Shown here: positions 63,186-64,000 of the stretch, in pieces | How positions within the stretch are numbered: position 1 is the first letter of the stretch | Layout: every line of letters begins with the position of its first letter | Assembly (NCBI RefSeq): GCF_000373145.1 | Contig: NZ_KB890619.1 | Location: 14,621-78,620 of the forward strand | DNA from: Thermus oshimai DSM 12092 | Lineage (GTDB): Bacteria > Deinococcota > Deinococci > Deinococcales > Thermaceae | Length of the DNA stretch: 64,000 bases | Reading direction: 5' to 3' | Position numbers and translations under genes: made by a program | Notes under the pieces: generated by a model | Seen by the model: the letters and a program-made list of their open reading frames with translations, nothing else | What the model was told of the DNA's origin: nothing | The model's database searches: none

Positions 63186-63698
63186 GTGAACGGGATCAGC
63201 CGCAGGTGGCTTCTTCGGGTGTCGGCGCTTCTCGGGGCTTCGTCCCTGCTCAGGGCCCAGGCCAACGAGCGGGTGGAGTACGCCCAATTCAAGAAGGAAA
63301 CCCCGGTGGCCGTGGTCTACCACGCGGACTTTGGGGACCCCACCCGCTTCGGCCAGATGCTCACCAACATCGCCAACCACCTTTCCGTCTACGACAACGA
63401 CCCCTTCAAGATCCGCATCGTGGTGGTGGCCCACGGGGCCGGGGTACACCCCTTCTTGAAGGACCTGGAAGGAACCCCCTGGGCCAGCACCCAGTACGAC
63501 CGGGAGGCCCTTTTCGGCCGCATCCGCCAGCTGGCCCAGCTGGGGGTGGAGTTCTACATCTGCGAGATCACCTTCACCCGCAACAACATCCCCAAGGACA
63601 AGCTCCGCCCGGACGATTTCATCAAGTGGGTGCCCTCGGGCGTGGGGGCTTTGGGGGAGTTCCAGAGCAAGGGCTACGCCTACATCAAGGTGGGCTAG
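63186..63698 (+). CDS. Tat-exported DsrE/DsrF-like protein
   Basis: The 170-residue protein starts at GTG after AAGGGGGG and has a twin-arginine signal (GISRRWLLRVSALLGASSLLRAQA). The mature part has a DsrE-like fold pattern: ETPVAVVYHADFGDPTRFGQMLTNIANHL, IRIVVVAHGAGVHPFL, and a Cys in LGVEFYICEITFTRNNI at the position where DsrE-family proteins carry their sulfur-binding Cys. It may bind sulfur compounds outside the cytoplasm. It lies 8 kb from the sulfur operons. No operon partner is obvious. Confidence 0.75.
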   Translation: MNGISRRWLLRVSALLGASSLLRAQANERVEYAQFKKETPVAVVYHADFGDPTRFGQMLTNIANHLSVYDNDPFKIRIVVVAHGAGVHPFLKDLEGTPWASTQYDREALFGRIRQLAQLGVEFYICEITFTRNNIPKDKLRPDDFIKWVPSGVGALGEFQSKGYAYIKVG

Positions 63699-63724
63699 CC
63701 TGAAGGCCCCCCGCGTGGGGTGCG

Positions 63725-63730
63725 TATAAT
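63725..63730 (+). promoter_or_regulatory. -10 box of the YmdB-like gene
   Basis: Consensus TATAAT, 6 nt before the ATG at 63737: a leaderless promoter identical in spacing to that of bcp. Confidence 0.6.
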
Positions 63731-63736
63731 GCCCCC

Positions 63737-64000
63737 ATGCGGGTTCTTTTCATCGGCGACGTGATGGCCGAGCCCGGCCTCAGGGCCGTGGCCCTCCACC
63801 TGCCCGACATCCGGGCCCACTACGACCTGGTCATCGCCAACGGGGAGAACGCCGCCCGGGGAAAGGGCCTGGACAAAAGGGCTTACCGCCGCCTGAGGGA
63901 GGCGGGGGTGGACCTCGTCTCCTTAGGCAACCACGCCTGGGACCACAAGGAGGTCTACGAGCTTCTGGAAACGGAGCCCGTGGTGCGGGCCCTGAACTAC
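63737..64000 (+). CDS. YmdB-like (TIGR00282) metallophosphoesterase, 5' part only
   Basis: The first 88 codons run open to the window end. The translation starts MRVLFIGDVMAEPGLRAVALHLPDIRAHYDLVIANGENAARGKGLDKRAYRRL and continues with VDLVSLGNHAWDHKEVYELL. These are the metal-binding GD, NGEN and GNHxWD motifs of the TIGR00282/YmdB family of 2',3'-cyclic nucleotide phosphodiesterases. The family is about 250-265 residues, so roughly two-thirds lies outside the window. TATAAT 6 nt upstream marks the start. Confidence 0.93.
   Translation, partial: MRVLFIGDVMAEPGLRAVALHLPDIRAHYDLVIANGENAARGKGLDKRAYRRLREAGVDLVSLGNHAWDHKEVYELLETEPVVRALNY

Overview
The window looks like chromosomal DNA of a Thermus species. 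Codon use is extremely GC-rich, genes are packed with ATGA/TGATG overlaps, and many start codons lie only 6-7 nt behind a -10 box, as expected for the leaderless mRNAs common in Thermus. Several proteins match well-known Thermus proteins in length and motifs: A4-type GH42 beta-galactosidase, a 474-aa GH36 alpha-galactosidase, 227-aa RpiA, MetRS, long HPF, a TAXI-type TRAP binding protein and a START-fold protein. No insertion sequence, prophage or rRNA is visible. The only tRNA is tRNA-Val(CAC).

Layout. 1-3735: a CRISPR array with type III-like repeats (transcribed leftwards), its leader, cas1 without cas2, and a CARF-HEPN ring-nucleotide-activated RNase. 3801-6821: glpK-glpD for glycerol use. 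6825-16156: a DeoR-family regulator divergent from a galactoside operon (binding protein, two permeases, beta-galactosidase, alpha-galactosidase, galT, degenerate M24 peptidase). 16153-18122: R2-like ligand-binding oxidase and a Cys/Met-metabolism PLP enzyme. 18146-22903: an M28 peptidase, then a TAXI TRAP transporter operon ending in an ABC-type ATPase. 23000-23074: tRNA-Val. 23107-37575: a five-gene operon of large secreted DUF11/Ig-like proteins, one with a predicted C-terminal outer-membrane beta-barrel. 37706-42203: a BMP/nucleoside-type ABC importer. 42310-45427: bcp, rpiA and metG, with a short leader peptide and terminator before metG. 45492-50286: ctpA, ftsE-hpf, and a separate ftsX-envC-like pair. 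50355-55282: two divergent sulfur-handling operons (persulfide dioxygenase/rhodanese, rhodanese, TauE exporter; protein disulfide oxidoreductase, rhodanese lipoprotein, Lgt/TlpA fusion) sharing a CsoR/CstR-like operator. 55269-59693: prkA-yhbH-spoVR. 59778-64000: CPBP protease, Lrp-type RAM protein, phosphoesterase, recX, START protein, recO, a small membrane protein, a Tat-exported DsrE-like protein and the 5' part of a YmdB-type phosphoesterase.

Most unusual signals: (i) a leaderless seven-codon leader peptide (MKGMPRL) before metG, whose codons 4-6 repeat the 3' arm of a following intrinsic terminator, suggesting attenuation that senses initiation itself; (ii) three head-to-head gene pairs whose two -10 boxes share one TA step, with both genes apparently leaderless; (iii) the DUF11/giant beta-barrel envelope operon; (iv) a shared dyad operator in the sulfur operons; (v) a truncated Lgt-like domain fused to a TlpA thioredoxin; (vi) cas1 with a CARF effector but no cas2. 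All functions are read from sequence and remembered family features; no database search was run.
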